In this document: positions 1 through 7,801 of the stretch, one piece after another
Layout: every line of letters begins with the position of its first letter
Position numbering within the stretch: the stretch's first letter is position 1
Source of the DNA: Pseudonocardia terrae
GTDB lineage: Bacteria > Actinomycetota > Actinomycetes > Mycobacteriales > Pseudonocardiaceae
Direction: 5' to 3'
Assembly (NCBI RefSeq): GCF_021343995.1
Contig: NZ_JAJTTE010000056.1
Coordinates: 1-42,944, forward strand
Length of the DNA: 42,944 nt
Program-made: the position numbers and the translations under genes
Notes under the pieces: generated by a model
What the model was told of the DNA's origin: nothing
What the model saw: the letters and a program-made list of their open reading frames with translations, nothing else
Databases searched by the model: none

Positions 1-54
1 CACCCGGCGGCAGCGCGGCACCCGGCGGCAGCGCGGCACCCGGCGGCAGCGCGG
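1..54. repeat. 18-bp tandem repeat (three copies) inside the secreted protein gene
   Basis: CACCCGGCGGCAGCGCGG occurs three times without mismatch at 1-18, 19-36 and 37-54. Because 18 is a multiple of three, it encodes an in-frame AALPPG repeat on the minus strand, so copy-number changes would alter protein length without a frameshift. Confidence 0.9.
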
Positions 55-238
55 CGGCTGTGCCGAAGGAGAGCAGCCCGGATCCGGCGGGGGCCGAAGC
101 GGCCGGCGGGGTGGCCGCGGCTGTCGTCGCCGCGTCCTGCCCCACGGTGTCGTGGGCGAGCGCGACGCCGGGCCCGACCAGGCCCAGGGCACCGATCGTC
201 GCGATCAGAGCGAGGTGCTTGTGGGTTCGGAGCTTCAT
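1..238 (-). CDS. Secreted Ala/Pro-rich repeat protein, N-terminal part only
   Basis: Reading leftward from an ATG at 238, the frame stays open to the window edge (79 codons). It begins MKLRTHKHLALIATIGALG, a basic n-region followed by a hydrophobic stretch, and reaches AxA-like residues (VALAHD), which is a convincing Sec signal peptide. The next section is rich in Ala, Thr and Pro (about residues 35-55). It ends in three exact copies of AALPPG encoded by an 18-bp tandem repeat at 1-54, and the repeats probably continue beyond the edge. Codon use is like that of the neighbours. I do not recognise a family; a secreted or wall-associated low-complexity protein is the most that can be said. No strong Shine-Dalgarno is seen except a weak AAAGG about 6 bases upstream. 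Confidence 0.6.
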   Translation of the reverse strand, partial: MKLRTHKHLALIATIGALGLVGPGVALAHDTVGQDAATTAAATPPAASAPAGSGLLSFGTAAALPPGAALPPGAALPPG

Positions 239-614
239 CCGGTCGCCTTTCGCCTGCACCACTGCCGCCCGGGCGGGCGACCCAGCCCGACGAGGAGGTG
301 ACGCTGCGCGACGCGCCGTCCACTACCCGTCGTTCTGCGGGATTTCGTTGAGGTAGGTGGTGCTGGCGTGAATCATGGTGCGCATGTCCGCTTTGGGTCA
401 CCACGGGAAAGGCAGAGCCGCTCGAAGGCGTGACACATCCGCCGGTCGGGCGTCACCCGGTGCAGCGAGCGCCTCGAATGCGGGTCGTCCCCTGAACCAC
501 CCGTCCGAGCAGCGTGTCTGACGCAGAGTCGCAGTGGTGGTCACCGTCAGTGAAACTGGCTCTCGACCGCAGCAGGCAACCGCCGAGACGCCGAGATACC
601 GCGCAGCCGCTCCA

Positions 615-1226
615 AGATCTCCGTGACAGTCACGGGACGGTCGCCCCGCCAGCCGTCCCATTCCACTCGGAACGATCACACCGGCGCACTCGTGCCGGAT
701 CACCGTGGACCACTGCGCAGCCACGCCCGACCCCGTCCACCATGATCGGCGCGACAGTGACAGGACGGTCGCCCTGACAACCCTCACGTCCCACTCGGAA
801 CGATCACGACCACGCGTTCGACGGCAGGGCACGGACCTCCACCCGCCATGATCGCGGCGGCAGCGACAGGATGGTCGTCCGGAGAGCCTTCACGTGCAAC
901 TCGGAACGATCACGGCGGCGGCATCCACAGAAGCGCCGCGACCGATCAGCATCAAGATCGCCATGCCCGTGACACGACAGCTGGCCCGACAACCCTCAGG
1001 TCGCACTCGGAACGATCACGAGGCCCCTCACCCAGCAGCGTTCGACTCAGCCGCGCCATGATCGCGACGACAGCGACAGGACGGTCACCCGACAGCCCTT
1101 CCGTCACGATCGGAACGATCACGACGGCGCGTCCCGCAACAGGGCGACTCCGCCGCCATGATCGCGGCGACAGCGACGCTACGGTCGCCCCGACAGCCCT
1201 CACGTCACACCCGGAACGATCTTGGG
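615..1226. repeat. Array of six ~105-bp degenerate repeats with GATC-bounded palindromes
   Basis: The block CTCGGAACGATCACG or a near copy starts at 666, 794, 900, 1006, 1109 and 1210, that is at steps of 128, 106, 106, 103 and 101 bases. Before each lies a block like ATGATCGCGGCGACAGCGAC then AGGACGGTCGCC, CGACAGCCC and TCACGTC. Each unit is bounded by TGATCG and CGATCA in inverted orientation and contains an internal GCGAC/GTCGC stem, so each about 65-bp core can fold. Spacer sequences of about 35-40 bp between cores are not conserved. This looks like a REP-like intergenic repeat family, not coding DNA. Confidence 0.8.
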
Positions 1227-1261
1227 GCAGCAAACGGGGGGTCCACCGCGACTCGCCGAAA

Positions 1262-1305
1262 CCCACAGCCCGACTCGCGGGAGCCCACAACCCGACTCGC
1301 GGGAG
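1262..1305. repeat. 22-bp direct repeat, two copies
   Basis: The 22-bp units at 1262-1283 and 1284-1305 share CCCACA(G/A)CCCGACTCGCG and differ at one base. Each contains an inverted CCCG...CGGG core. It lies between the palindrome array and the trpD end. Confidence 0.85.
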
Positions 1306-1366
1306 GGCCGCTAGAACAGGCGAGGGAGCGGGTGGGGCGGGGAAGCCGGCCCACCCGTCATCCCAG

Positions 1367-1414
1367 CCGCTACCCCGTGAGCCGGGTGGACCGCTACCCC
1401 TTGAGCCGGGTGGA
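1367..1414. repeat. 24-bp tandem duplication across the trpD stop
   Basis: The 24-bp unit at 1391-1414 spans the last trpD codons and stop (1394-1396). A copy with one mismatch lies directly downstream at 1367-1390, so the 3' end of trpD has been duplicated into the intergenic region. Confidence 0.85.
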
Positions 1415-2434
1415 GACCTCGGCCCACTTCCCGAGCAGCCGCTCGGCCGCTCCGGAGTCGATCGCGCGGGCCGCCCGCTCCAGGCCCGCCGACAGCTCGG
1501 CGTCGAGGTCGGTGACCGGGCCGTCGTAGGCCGCGAGCGCACCGGCGGCGTTGAGCAGCACCGCCTCACGGACGGGGCCCTGCTTGCCGGCGACGAGGTC
1601 GCGGGCGACCTCGGCGTTGGCGCGGGCGTCGCCGCCCCGCAGGTCGTCCCGGGTGGCGGGGGCGATGCCGAGGCGTGCGGGATCGACGGTCTCCCGACGC
1701 ACCTCTCCCCCGCCGGCCATCCAGACCGCGCTGCCGGTGGTGGTGGTCAGCTCGTCGAGCCCGTCGTCGCCTCGCACCACGAGCGCCGACGCCCCGCGCC
1801 CGGCCAGCACCTCGGCGATCACCGGGGCGAGCCGCGCGTCCGCGCACCCGACGAGCCCGGCGGAGGGCTGGGCCGGGTTGGTGAGCGGGCCGAGGATGTT
1901 CATGGCCGTGGGGACGCCGAGCTCGCGGCGCACCGGGCCGGCGTGCCGCATCGACGGGTGGAAGACCGGGGCGAAGCAGAAGGCGATGCCCGCCTCCGCC
2001 ACGCACCGCGCGACGGAGGCCGGCGGGAGGTCGATGACCACGCCGAGCGCCTCGAGCACGTCCGCGGCACCCGAGGACGACGACGCGGCCCGGTTGCCGT
2101 GCTTCACCACCGGCACCCCGGCGGCCGCGACCACGATCGCCGCCATCGTCGAGATGTTGACGGTGTTGGCCTGGTCCCCGCCGGTGCCGACGATGTCCAC
2201 CGCGCGCCCGTCGACGGTCACCCGGTTCGCGTGCTCCAGCATGGTCGCGGCGAGGCCGGTGATCTCGGTGGCCGTCTCCCCCTTGGACCGGAGCGCGACG
2301 AGGAACCCGGCGAGCTGGGCCGGTGTGGCGTCGGCGGACAGCACGCGGTCCATCACCCAGGCCGTGTCCTCGGCGGCGAGGTCCTGACCGGAGATCAGCC
2401 GGCCGAGCAGCGCCGGCCAGGTCTGGTCGGCCAT
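1394..2434 (-). CDS. trpD: Anthranilate phosphoribosyltransferase TrpD
   Basis: Transfers the phosphoribosyl group of PRPP to anthranilate, the second step of tryptophan synthesis (cytosol). The 346-residue protein from the ATG at 2434 has normal family length and begins MADQTWPALLGRLISGQDL. It carries the PRPP-site glycine motif GTGGD at residues 83-87, followed by NIST (93-96), and the KHGNRAASSSSG loop near 110-121. A longer open frame to 2563 is Arg-rich and not family-like, so 2434 is preferred. Its ATG overlaps the stop of the upstream receiver-like gene by one base (TGATG), suggesting translational coupling. No other trp gene is nearby; trpD next to ctaE-qcrCAB is a recurrent actinobacterial arrangement. 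Confidence 0.97.
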   Translation of the reverse strand: MADQTWPALLGRLISGQDLAAEDTAWVMDRVLSADATPAQLAGFLVALRSKGETATEITGLAATMLEHANRVTVDGRAVDIVGTGGDQANTVNISTMAAIVVAAAGVPVVKHGNRAASSSSGAADVLEALGVVIDLPPASVARCVAEAGIAFCFAPVFHPSMRHAGPVRRELGVPTAMNILGPLTNPAQPSAGLVGCADARLAPVIAEVLAGRGASALVVRGDDGLDELTTTTGSAVWMAGGGEVRRETVDPARLGIAPATRDDLRGGDARANAEVARDLVAGKQGPVREAVLLNAAGALAAYDGPVTDLDAELSAGLERAARAIDSGAAERLLGKWAEVSTRLKG

Positions 2435-2910
2435 CAGCGGCGGACGGGAGTGCCGTCCCCGCCCTCGACGCCGCGCAGCACGTCGGCCACCGTCTCGGCG
2501 GCGGTCAGCGGGTCGAGCGGGTGCACGAGCACGGCGTCGGCGCGGGACCAGGTGGCCAACCACCGGTCGTCGGCGCGCCGGACGGACACCACGATCGGGG
2601 GGCAGTCGGTGATCTCGTCCTTCAGCTGCCGGGCGAGGCCCAGGCCGCCGGTCGGTTGCGCCTCCCCGTCGAGGATCGCGAGGTCGACCTCGCCGGCGTC
2701 GCAGGCCGCGAGGACCTCGGCGACCCCGGCCGCCTCGACGTACCTGACGCGGCCGAGATCGGGTGCGGGACGCCGCCCGACCGCCGTCACGACGGCCTCC
2801 CTGACCTCCGGACGATGGCTGTAGACCAGCACGTTCCAGGTCCGCCGCTCGGACGACGCGGAGGGGCTCGTGCTCGCGGGAAGGCTTCCGGCGCTGCTCA
2901 CCCGCCGCAT
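2434..2910 (-). CDS. Receiver-like (REC-fold) protein upstream of trpD
   Basis: A 158-residue protein with an alpha/beta pattern like a response-regulator receiver: NVLVYSHRPEVREAV as the first strand and helix, a central VDLAILDGEA with the Asp at the phospho-acceptor position, then PPIVVSVRRADD and a final strand before a C-terminal helix. The acidic pair usual after beta-1 is absent (SHRP instead of DD), so phosphorylation is doubtful. It has no output domain. The gene overlaps trpD by one base and is divergent from ctaE. The ATG at 2910 lacks a clear ribosome site. A GTG at 2901 (155 residues) is a good alternative because it lies exactly 7 bases after TAGTAT, fitting a leaderless message. 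Function unknown. Confidence 0.8.
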   Translation of the reverse strand: MRRVSSAGSLPASTSPSASSERRTWNVLVYSHRPEVREAVVTAVGRRPAPDLGRVRYVEAAGVAEVLAACDAGEVDLAILDGEAQPTGGLGLARQLKDEITDCPPIVVSVRRADDRWLATWSRADAVLVHPLDPLTAAETVADVLRGVEGGDGTPVRR

Positions 2911-3050
2911 ACTAGTCAGGCACCCTCACACCCGTGGGTGCGCACGCGCGGGAACCCGGACGGGCTGGTGAGACGTTGTGCGAGTGCCGTCCGACCGGTT
3001 CTCCCTGACGAAGTGGGTATCCCGACAGGCTGTAGAAGTTCGCGTGGGGT

Positions 3051-3056
3051 CATAAT
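3051..3056 (+). promoter_or_regulatory. Predicted -10 element of ctaE (leaderless)
   Basis: CATAAT lies 6 bases before the GTG start of ctaE, so transcription is predicted to begin at or next to the start codon. There is no Shine-Dalgarno in the gap. No convincing -35 is visible. Confidence 0.5.
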
Positions 3057-3062
3057 GCCCGC

Positions 3063-3665
3063 GTGACGACAGCGGCTCCCAACATCAGCGCGCGGATCCA
3101 CTCGCTGAACCGACCGAACCTGGTCAGCATCGGCACCATCGTCTGGCTGTCCAGCGAGCTGATGTTCTTCGCCGGCCTGTTCGCGATCTACTTCACCGCG
3201 CGCGCCCAGAACGTCGGCGAGTGGCCTCCGCCGCCGACCCATCTCGACGTCCCCTACGCCCTGGTCGTGACGATCGTCCTCGTGGCGTCGTCGTTCACGT
3301 GCCAGTTCGGGGTGTTCGCCGCGGAGCGGGGCGACGTGTTCGGCCTCCGGCGCTGGTACACCCTGACCCTGCTCATGGGCGCGTTCTTCGTGGCCGGGCA
3401 GATCAACGAGTACCACACGCTGGTGACCGAGCACGAGACGACGATCTCGTCCAGCGCCTACGGCACGGTCTTCTACATGGCCACGGGCTTCCACGGCCTC
3501 CACGTGACCGGCGGCCTGATCGCGTTCATCTTCCTGTTGATCCGCACCAGGCTGAGCAAGTTCACCCCGGCACAGGCCACCGCGGCGATCGTCGTGTCCT
3601 ACTACTGGCACTTCGTCGACGTCGTCTGGATCGGCCTCTTCGCCGTCATCTACTTCATCCGGTAG
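3063..3665 (+). CDS. ctaE: Cytochrome c oxidase subunit III (aa3 type)
   Basis: Subunit III of the aa3 terminal oxidase, a membrane protein that supports the catalytic subunit I. The 200-residue protein has five hydrophobic segments, matching short actinobacterial subunit III. Family marks include the early SSELMFFAGLFAIYFTAR (conserved Glu in helix 1), GFHGLHVTGG with the conserved His residues, and SYYWHFVDVVWIGLF near the C terminus. The start is a GTG at 3063 preceded by CATAAT. It heads a rightward run ctaE-qcrC-qcrA-qcrB, the bcc-aa3 supercomplex genes, and is 55 bp before qcrC. The catalytic subunits ctaC/ctaD are not in the window. Confidence 0.96.
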   Translation: MTTAAPNISARIHSLNRPNLVSIGTIVWLSSELMFFAGLFAIYFTARAQNVGEWPPPPTHLDVPYALVVTIVLVASSFTCQFGVFAAERGDVFGLRRWYTLTLLMGAFFVAGQINEYHTLVTEHETTISSSAYGTVFYMATGFHGLHVTGGLIAFIFLLIRTRLSKFTPAQATAAIVVSYYWHFVDVVWIGLFAVIYFIR

Positions 3666-3720
3666 CGGACCCCGCTCCCCGGAAGCACCGAACGCCGACC
3701 GTGAGGGTTTGACGCCGACG

Positions 3721-4575
3721 ATGACCACCGAGACCACCACACCACCCGCCCCCCGGAAGCGGCGGCCGCACGGCAAGATGCGGCGCAAGTTCGCCGGTCT
3801 CCTCGCGATCGGCGTCGCCCTGCTGGCGGTGGGCGCCGGGTACACGCTGCTCGCACCCAACGCCGAGGACAACGAGGCGCAAGCCCAGCCCGACGCCGCG
3901 CTGATCGCCAAGGGGCAGCAGCTCTACGAGTCCGCCTGCATCACCTGCCACGGCTCCAACCTGCAGGGGGTCGCGGAGCGCGGTCCCAGCCTGATCGGCG
4001 TCGGCGACGCCGCCGTCTACTTCCAGGTCTCCTCCGGTCGGATGCCGCTGGCGCGCCAGGAGGCCCAGGCGGGCCGCAAGCCGCCGCTCCCGAAGTTCGA
4101 CCCGGACACCGACGAGGGCCGGGCCAACCTCGACGCCCTGGGCGCCTACGTCCAGGCCAACGGCGGCGGACCCGAGACCCCCGCGCAGACCGGCGCCGCC
4201 CTCCGTGGTGACGACCCGGCCCGCGGCGGCCAGCTGTTCCGCCTGAACTGCGCCTCGTGCCACAACTTCACCGGTGTCGGCGGTGCGCTGTCGTCGGGCA
4301 AGTACGCCCCGACGCTGTCGACGCCCACCGAGGAGCAGATCTACACCGCGATGCTCACGGGCCCGCAGAACATGCCGAAGTTCGGCGACCGGCAGCTCAC
4401 GCCGGACGAGAAGCGGGACATCATCGCCTACGTCAAGTCCGTCACCAACGGCAACAACCAGGTCGGCGGCTACGACCTCGGGGGCCTCGGCCCGACGACC
4501 GAGGGCGTGGTCATCTTCGTCGTCGGCCTGACCGCTGTCGTCGGTTTCGCAATGTGGTTGGGAGCGAAGAATTGA
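3721..4575 (+). CDS. qcrC: Dihaem cytochrome c subunit of the bc1 complex
   Basis: QcrC passes electrons from the Rieske protein directly to the aa3 oxidase, replacing a soluble cytochrome c. From the ATG at 3721 it has 284 residues: a basic N terminus, one transmembrane segment (about 24-45), two cytochrome c domains with CITCH (Cys73, Cys76, His77) and CASCH (Cys177, Cys180, His181), and a second membrane anchor at about 258-280. Two CxxCH motifs are the hallmark of the actinobacterial diheme form. A TTG at 3709 would add four residues, but GTGAGGG is too close to it and better placed for 3721. The stop overlaps the qcrA TTG by three bases. Confidence 0.97.
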   Translation: MTTETTTPPAPRKRRPHGKMRRKFAGLLAIGVALLAVGAGYTLLAPNAEDNEAQAQPDAALIAKGQQLYESACITCHGSNLQGVAERGPSLIGVGDAAVYFQVSSGRMPLARQEAQAGRKPPLPKFDPDTDEGRANLDALGAYVQANGGGPETPAQTGAALRGDDPARGGQLFRLNCASCHNFTGVGGALSSGKYAPTLSTPTEEQIYTAMLTGPQNMPKFGDRQLTPDEKRDIIAYVKSVTNGNNQVGGYDLGGLGPTTEGVVIFVVGLTAVVGFAMWLGAKN

Positions 4576-5708
4576 GCGCCACCGACGCAGGGTCGGCGAC
4601 CCATCCCACCCGCCCCTCCCCGGAGGAGCTCGAGGGGATGAGCCAGGAGGAGCTGGCGCGGCTGGCCGGGACCCTCGACGACGTCGAGGTCGTGCACAAC
4701 GCGCCCAAGTGGCCGGTCCGGGGCACGCGGGCGGAGAAGCGGGCCGAGCGGACCGTCGCGGTCTGGTTCGTCCTGTCGGCGCTGGCGGCCCTCGGCTTCA
4801 TCGTCGCGTTCATCGCCTGGCCGCACGACTACCGCGCCCCCGGTACCCCCGGGTACGGCTGGTACGTCCTGTACACCCCGGCCATCGGCTTCCTGTTCGG
4901 GTTCACGGTCCTCGCGCTGGGCATCGGTGTCATCGCCTACGTACGGAAGTTCTTCCCGGAGGAGGTCTCGGTCCAGCAGCGGCACGACGGCCGTTCGGAC
5001 GAGGTCGACCGTCAGACGATCCTCGCCCAGCTGGTCTCCGCCGGGAAGTCGACGGACATCGGCCGGCGCAAGCTGATCACCCGCTCCGCGGGCGCCGCGG
5101 CCGGCATCTTCGGCCTCGGTCTCGGCATCGCGGCCATCGGCCCGCTCGTCCGCAACCCGTGGAAGGGCGGCGACCAGGCCGCGCTGTGGGTCACCGGCTG
5201 GGCCCCGAAGGGCGGCGAGACCGTCTACCTGCGCCGCGACACCGGCATCCTCAGCGAGGTCTCCCGGGTCCGCCCGGAGGACATGGAGCCGGGCTCCATG
5301 GAGACGGTGTTCCCCTACCGCGAGTCGGAGCGCGGCAACGAGGAGGAGCTGCTGCGCGCGCAGCGCGCCTCGGACGCGCCCGTCATGCTGATCCGCCTCC
5401 GTCCCGGCACCCCGACGATCAAGCGTCAGGGCCAGGAGAACTTCAACTTCGGCGACTACTACGCCTTCTCGAAGGTGTGCACCCACCTGGGCTGCCCGAC
5501 GTCGCTGTACCAGACGCAGGACAACCACATCCTGTGCCCGTGCCACCAGTCGCAGTTCCTCGCGACCGAGTACGCGCGGCCGGTCTTCGGTCCGGCGACG
5601 CGCGCATTGCCACAGCTGCCCATCACCGTGGACAGTGAGGGCTACTTCGTGGCACGGAGCGACTTCATCGAGCCCGTCGGACCGGCATTCTGGGAGCGGA
5701 GGCCATGA
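4572..5708 (+). CDS. qcrA: Rieske iron-sulfur subunit of the bc1 complex
   Basis: Takes electrons from menaquinol at the Qo site through a [2Fe-2S] cluster. From the TTG at 4572 it has 378 residues. The acidic N-terminal region is followed by three hydrophobic segments (about 61-84, 100-125, 170-191), the last preceded by a twin-arginine pattern GRRKLITRS (Arg165-Arg166), as in actinobacterial QcrA. The Rieske domain has CTHLGC (Cys303, His305) and CPCHQSQF (Cys322, His325), all four cluster ligands. TTG is chosen because it overlaps the qcrC stop (ATTGA); the open frame extends far upstream but in a poor reading. It overlaps qcrB by four bases (ATGA). Confidence 0.96.
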   Translation: MSATDAGSATHPTRPSPEELEGMSQEELARLAGTLDDVEVVHNAPKWPVRGTRAEKRAERTVAVWFVLSALAALGFIVAFIAWPHDYRAPGTPGYGWYVLYTPAIGFLFGFTVLALGIGVIAYVRKFFPEEVSVQQRHDGRSDEVDRQTILAQLVSAGKSTDIGRRKLITRSAGAAAGIFGLGLGIAAIGPLVRNPWKGGDQAALWVTGWAPKGGETVYLRRDTGILSEVSRVRPEDMEPGSMETVFPYRESERGNEEELLRAQRASDAPVMLIRLRPGTPTIKRQGQENFNFGDYYAFSKVCTHLGCPTSLYQTQDNHILCPCHQSQFLATEYARPVFGPATRALPQLPITVDSEGYFVARSDFIEPVGPAFWERRP

Positions 5709-7402
5709 GCGCCATCACGACACCCGTCACCAAGTCCGGTGGCCCGAAGAGCAAGGCCGGCGCCGCGCTCGACGAGCTGGACGAGCGGTTCCACCCCGCC
5801 GCCGGGCTCCGGAAGCAGTTCAACAAGGTCTTCCCCACGCACTGGTCGTTCATGCTGGGCGAGGTCGCGCTCTACAGCTTCATCGTCCTGCTGCTGTCGG
5901 GCACGTACCTCGGCCTGTTCTTCGACCCGTCGATGACCGAGGTCGTCTACAACGGGGCCTTCGACAACCTGCGCGGCATCCACATGTCGCGGGCCTACGA
6001 GAGCGCCGTCCAGATCTCCCTGGAGCTCCGCGGCGGCCTGTTCGTACGGCAGATCCACCACTGGGCGGCGCTGCTGTTCGTCGCCTCGATGGTCGTCCAC
6101 ATGTTCCGCGTGTTCTTCACCGGCGCGTTCCGCAAGCCGCGTGAGACGAACTGGATCATCGGCCTGGTGCTGATCCTGCTGGGCATGCTCGAGGGCTTCA
6201 CCGGCTACTCGCTGCCGGACGACCTGCTCTCCGGCATCGGCCTGCGCATCGCCTCCGGCTTCATCATGTCGATCCCGCTGATCGGCACCTGGATCCACTG
6301 GGCGCTGTTCGGTGGCGAGTTCCCGGGCATGGAGATCATCCCGCGGCTGTACATCGTCCACGTGCTGATCTTCCCGGGCATCCTGCTCGCGCTGATCGGC
6401 GTGCACCTGGCGCTGGTCTGGTACCAGAAGCACACGCAGTTCCCCGGCCCCGGCCGCAAGGAGAACAACGTCGTCGGTGTTCGGATCCTCCCGGCGTTCG
6501 CGGCGAAGGGCGGCGCGTTCTTCGCGATCGTCACCGGCGTCCTCGGCATCATGGCGGGCGTCTTCCAGATCAACCCGATCTGGAACCTCGGCCCCTACGA
6601 CCCCGCGCACGTCTCCGCCGGGTCGCAGCCCGACTGGTACATGCTCTTCTCCGAGGGCATGGCCCGCATCTTCCCGCCGTGGGAGATCTACCTGTTCGGC
6701 CGCTACACGATCCCGGCGGCGTTCTGGGCCACGGTGGCGTTCCTCCCGGTGCTGTTCATCGTCGCGGGCATCTACCCGGCCCTCGAGCGGAAGATGACCG
6801 GCGACAACGCGCTGCACAACCTGCTGCAGCGCCCGCGTGACGTCCCCGTCCGCACCTCGCTGGGCATCATGGGCATCACGTTCTACGTCTGGCTGGTGCT
6901 CTCGGGCGTCAACGACTGGATCGCCTACTTCTTCCACGTCTCGCTGAACGCGACCACGTGGGCGGGCCGCATCGGCCTGCTGGTGCTCCCGCCGATCGCC
7001 TACTGGGTCACCTACCGGATCTGCATCGGCCTGCAGAAGAGCGACCGGGCGGTCCTGGAGCACGGCATCGAGACGGGCATCATCCGGCGCCTGCCGCACG
7101 GTGAGTTCATCGAGGTGCACCAGCCGCTGGCCGGCGTCGACGAGCACGGCCACGCGATCCCGCTGGAGTACCAGGCCGCCCCGGTGCCCAAGCGGATGAA
7201 CCAGCTGGGCTACGGGGGCACGCCGGTCGCCGGCTCGATGCTCGGCCCGGACCCCGCCGACGAGACGGTGGCCCTCGAGCAGGCCCGCGCCGAGAACCAC
7301 CACCGCGAGCTCGAGGAGCACGACCGGCGCGCCCGGGCCGCGGAGGAGCTGGAGCTGGCCGGCCGGCCCGACGCAGGGCGGCCGAAGGACCAGACGGACT
7401 GA
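5705..7402 (+). CDS. qcrB: Cytochrome b subunit of the bc1 complex
   Basis: The membrane core of the bcc complex, oxidising menaquinol and carrying the two b haems. It has 565 residues with about eight or nine hydrophobic helices. Haem ligands are visible as RQIHHW (His118) with His132 in helix B and His219/His234 in LYIVHV...IGVHLALV in helix D. The Qo-site motif is PDWY rather than PEWY, usual in actinobacteria. A charged C-terminal tail of about 110 residues, rich in Glu, Arg and Ala, is also typical of this group. The ATG overlaps the qcrA stop (ATGA). QcrB is the target site of Q203-type inhibitors in mycobacteria (family knowledge). A strong hairpin follows at 7429-7464. Confidence 0.97.
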   Translation: MSAITTPVTKSGGPKSKAGAALDELDERFHPAAGLRKQFNKVFPTHWSFMLGEVALYSFIVLLLSGTYLGLFFDPSMTEVVYNGAFDNLRGIHMSRAYESAVQISLELRGGLFVRQIHHWAALLFVASMVVHMFRVFFTGAFRKPRETNWIIGLVLILLGMLEGFTGYSLPDDLLSGIGLRIASGFIMSIPLIGTWIHWALFGGEFPGMEIIPRLYIVHVLIFPGILLALIGVHLALVWYQKHTQFPGPGRKENNVVGVRILPAFAAKGGAFFAIVTGVLGIMAGVFQINPIWNLGPYDPAHVSAGSQPDWYMLFSEGMARIFPPWEIYLFGRYTIPAAFWATVAFLPVLFIVAGIYPALERKMTGDNALHNLLQRPRDVPVRTSLGIMGITFYVWLVLSGVNDWIAYFFHVSLNATTWAGRIGLLVLPPIAYWVTYRICIGLQKSDRAVLEHGIETGIIRRLPHGEFIEVHQPLAGVDEHGHAIPLEYQAAPVPKRMNQLGYGGTPVAGSMLGPDPADETVALEQARAENHHRELEEHDRRARAAEELELAGRPDAGRPKDQTD

Positions 7403-7428
7403 CGGTCCGCCGGTCCGAACCGGAACAC

Positions 7429-7464
7429 GGAGAAGGGGTCCCGCACCGCGGGGCCCCTTCTCCC
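7429..7464 (+). terminator. Hairpin terminator after qcrB
   Basis: GGAGAAGGGGTCCC (7429-7442) pairs with GGGGCCCCTTCTCC (7450-7463) around a short loop, a GC-rich stem ending the ctaE-qcrCAB unit. There is no U-tract, as is common in high-GC actinomycetes. Confidence 0.8.
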
Positions 7465-7547
7465 GTTCGCGGAACCCCGCCGTTCGCGGGCCCCTGCCGT
7501 TCGCGGGCCCCTGCCGTTCGCGGGCCCCTGCCGTTCTCGAGGCCCGT
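7463..7547. repeat. 17-bp minisatellite, five copies
   Basis: The unit CCGTTCGCGGGCCCCTG is exact at 7480-7496, 7497-7513 and 7514-7530, with diverged copies at 7463-7479 and 7531-7547. It starts on the last bases of the qcrB terminator. It is non-coding. Confidence 0.9.
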
Positions 7548-7801
7548 CGACGGACCACCCTGTCCGGGTGGCCAGGTGTGGCACGCCACGCACGGCTGCT
7601 ACGGTGGCGGACGTGCGACCCGCAGCGATCCTTCTCGCCGCGCGCGCAGGGCTCGTAGTAGCCCAGCGCGTCGGCTGAGCCAGGCTGCCGTCGCGCCCTT
7701 CGCGGGACCCTCTCGCCCCGCGCTCCCCCAAGCCGAGAACCCTGCCGAGACCTGGCTCGCGTTCCCAGCAGCACCACGAACGCATCCCCCGGAGCACGTC
7801 C
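7548..7801 (+). promoter_or_regulatory. Predicted promoter and attenuator leader RNA ahead of the ACT gene
   Basis: A -10-like TACGGT at 7600-7605 lies 7 bases before a GTG that opens a 21-codon leader peptide. AGGGCT (7649-7654) and AGCCC (7660-7664) can form a hairpin across the Leu-Val-Val codons. GAGCCAGG just at the leader stop (7677-7684) is an exact complement of CCTGGCTC near 7754-7761, and CGCGGG (about 7701-7706) of CCCGCG (about 7715-7720). These are mutually exclusive or nested pairings of the kind used in attenuation. No U-run follows, so translation-blocking is as likely as termination. Inferred, not proven. Confidence 0.5.
7613..7678 (+). CDS. Branched-chain-rich leader peptide (predicted attenuator peptide)
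   Basis: A 21-codon frame from GTG at 7613 to TGA at 7678. Its first half reads MRPAAILLAAR and its second AGLVVAQRVG, so it contains Ile-Leu-Leu and Leu-Val-Val within 12 codons. The three branched-chain amino acids together in a short peptide that ends in RVG strongly resemble ilvB/leuA leader peptides of actinomycetes. Two of the Val codons are GTA, rare in this GC-rich genome, and Leu includes CTT, also rare, which fits ribosome pausing. The predicted -10 lies 7 bases upstream, so the message would be leaderless. It is 123 bases ahead of the ACT-domain gene. Confidence 0.6.
   Translation: MRPAAILLAARAGLVVAQRVG

Larger units (their letters stand above)
239..1393. other. 1.15-kb non-coding region with palindromic repeat array
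   Basis: No reading frame here looks like a protein; open frames in it are repeats read through. The left 240 bases (239-480) show nothing I can name apart from the upstream region of the secreted protein. The centre (about 615-1226) is an array of degenerate palindromic repeats. The right end (1262-1305) is a 22-bp direct repeat, and 1367-1414 is a 24-bp duplication that takes in the end of trpD. Confidence 0.8.

Noticed and set aside
615..1226. CRISPR array
   Set aside because: Units are about 65-bp degenerate palindromes at about 105-bp steps, with no short exact repeat and no cas genes.
2509..2563. Upstream extension of trpD to 2563
   Set aside because: It adds an Arg-rich tail that overlaps the receiver-like gene in another frame; the ATG at 2434 gives normal TrpD length and the one-base overlap.
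848..2824. Long open frame (over 650 codons) on the plus strand
   Set aside because: It reads through the repeat array and then antiparallel to trpD and the receiver-like gene; its product is Arg/Gly/Pro-rich with no family pattern. Such shadows are usual in DNA with very high third-position GC.
7548..7801. Known riboswitch (T-box, SAM, cobalamin)
   Set aside because: No conserved core of these classes is visible; the leader peptide with Ile/Leu/Val codons explains the region better.
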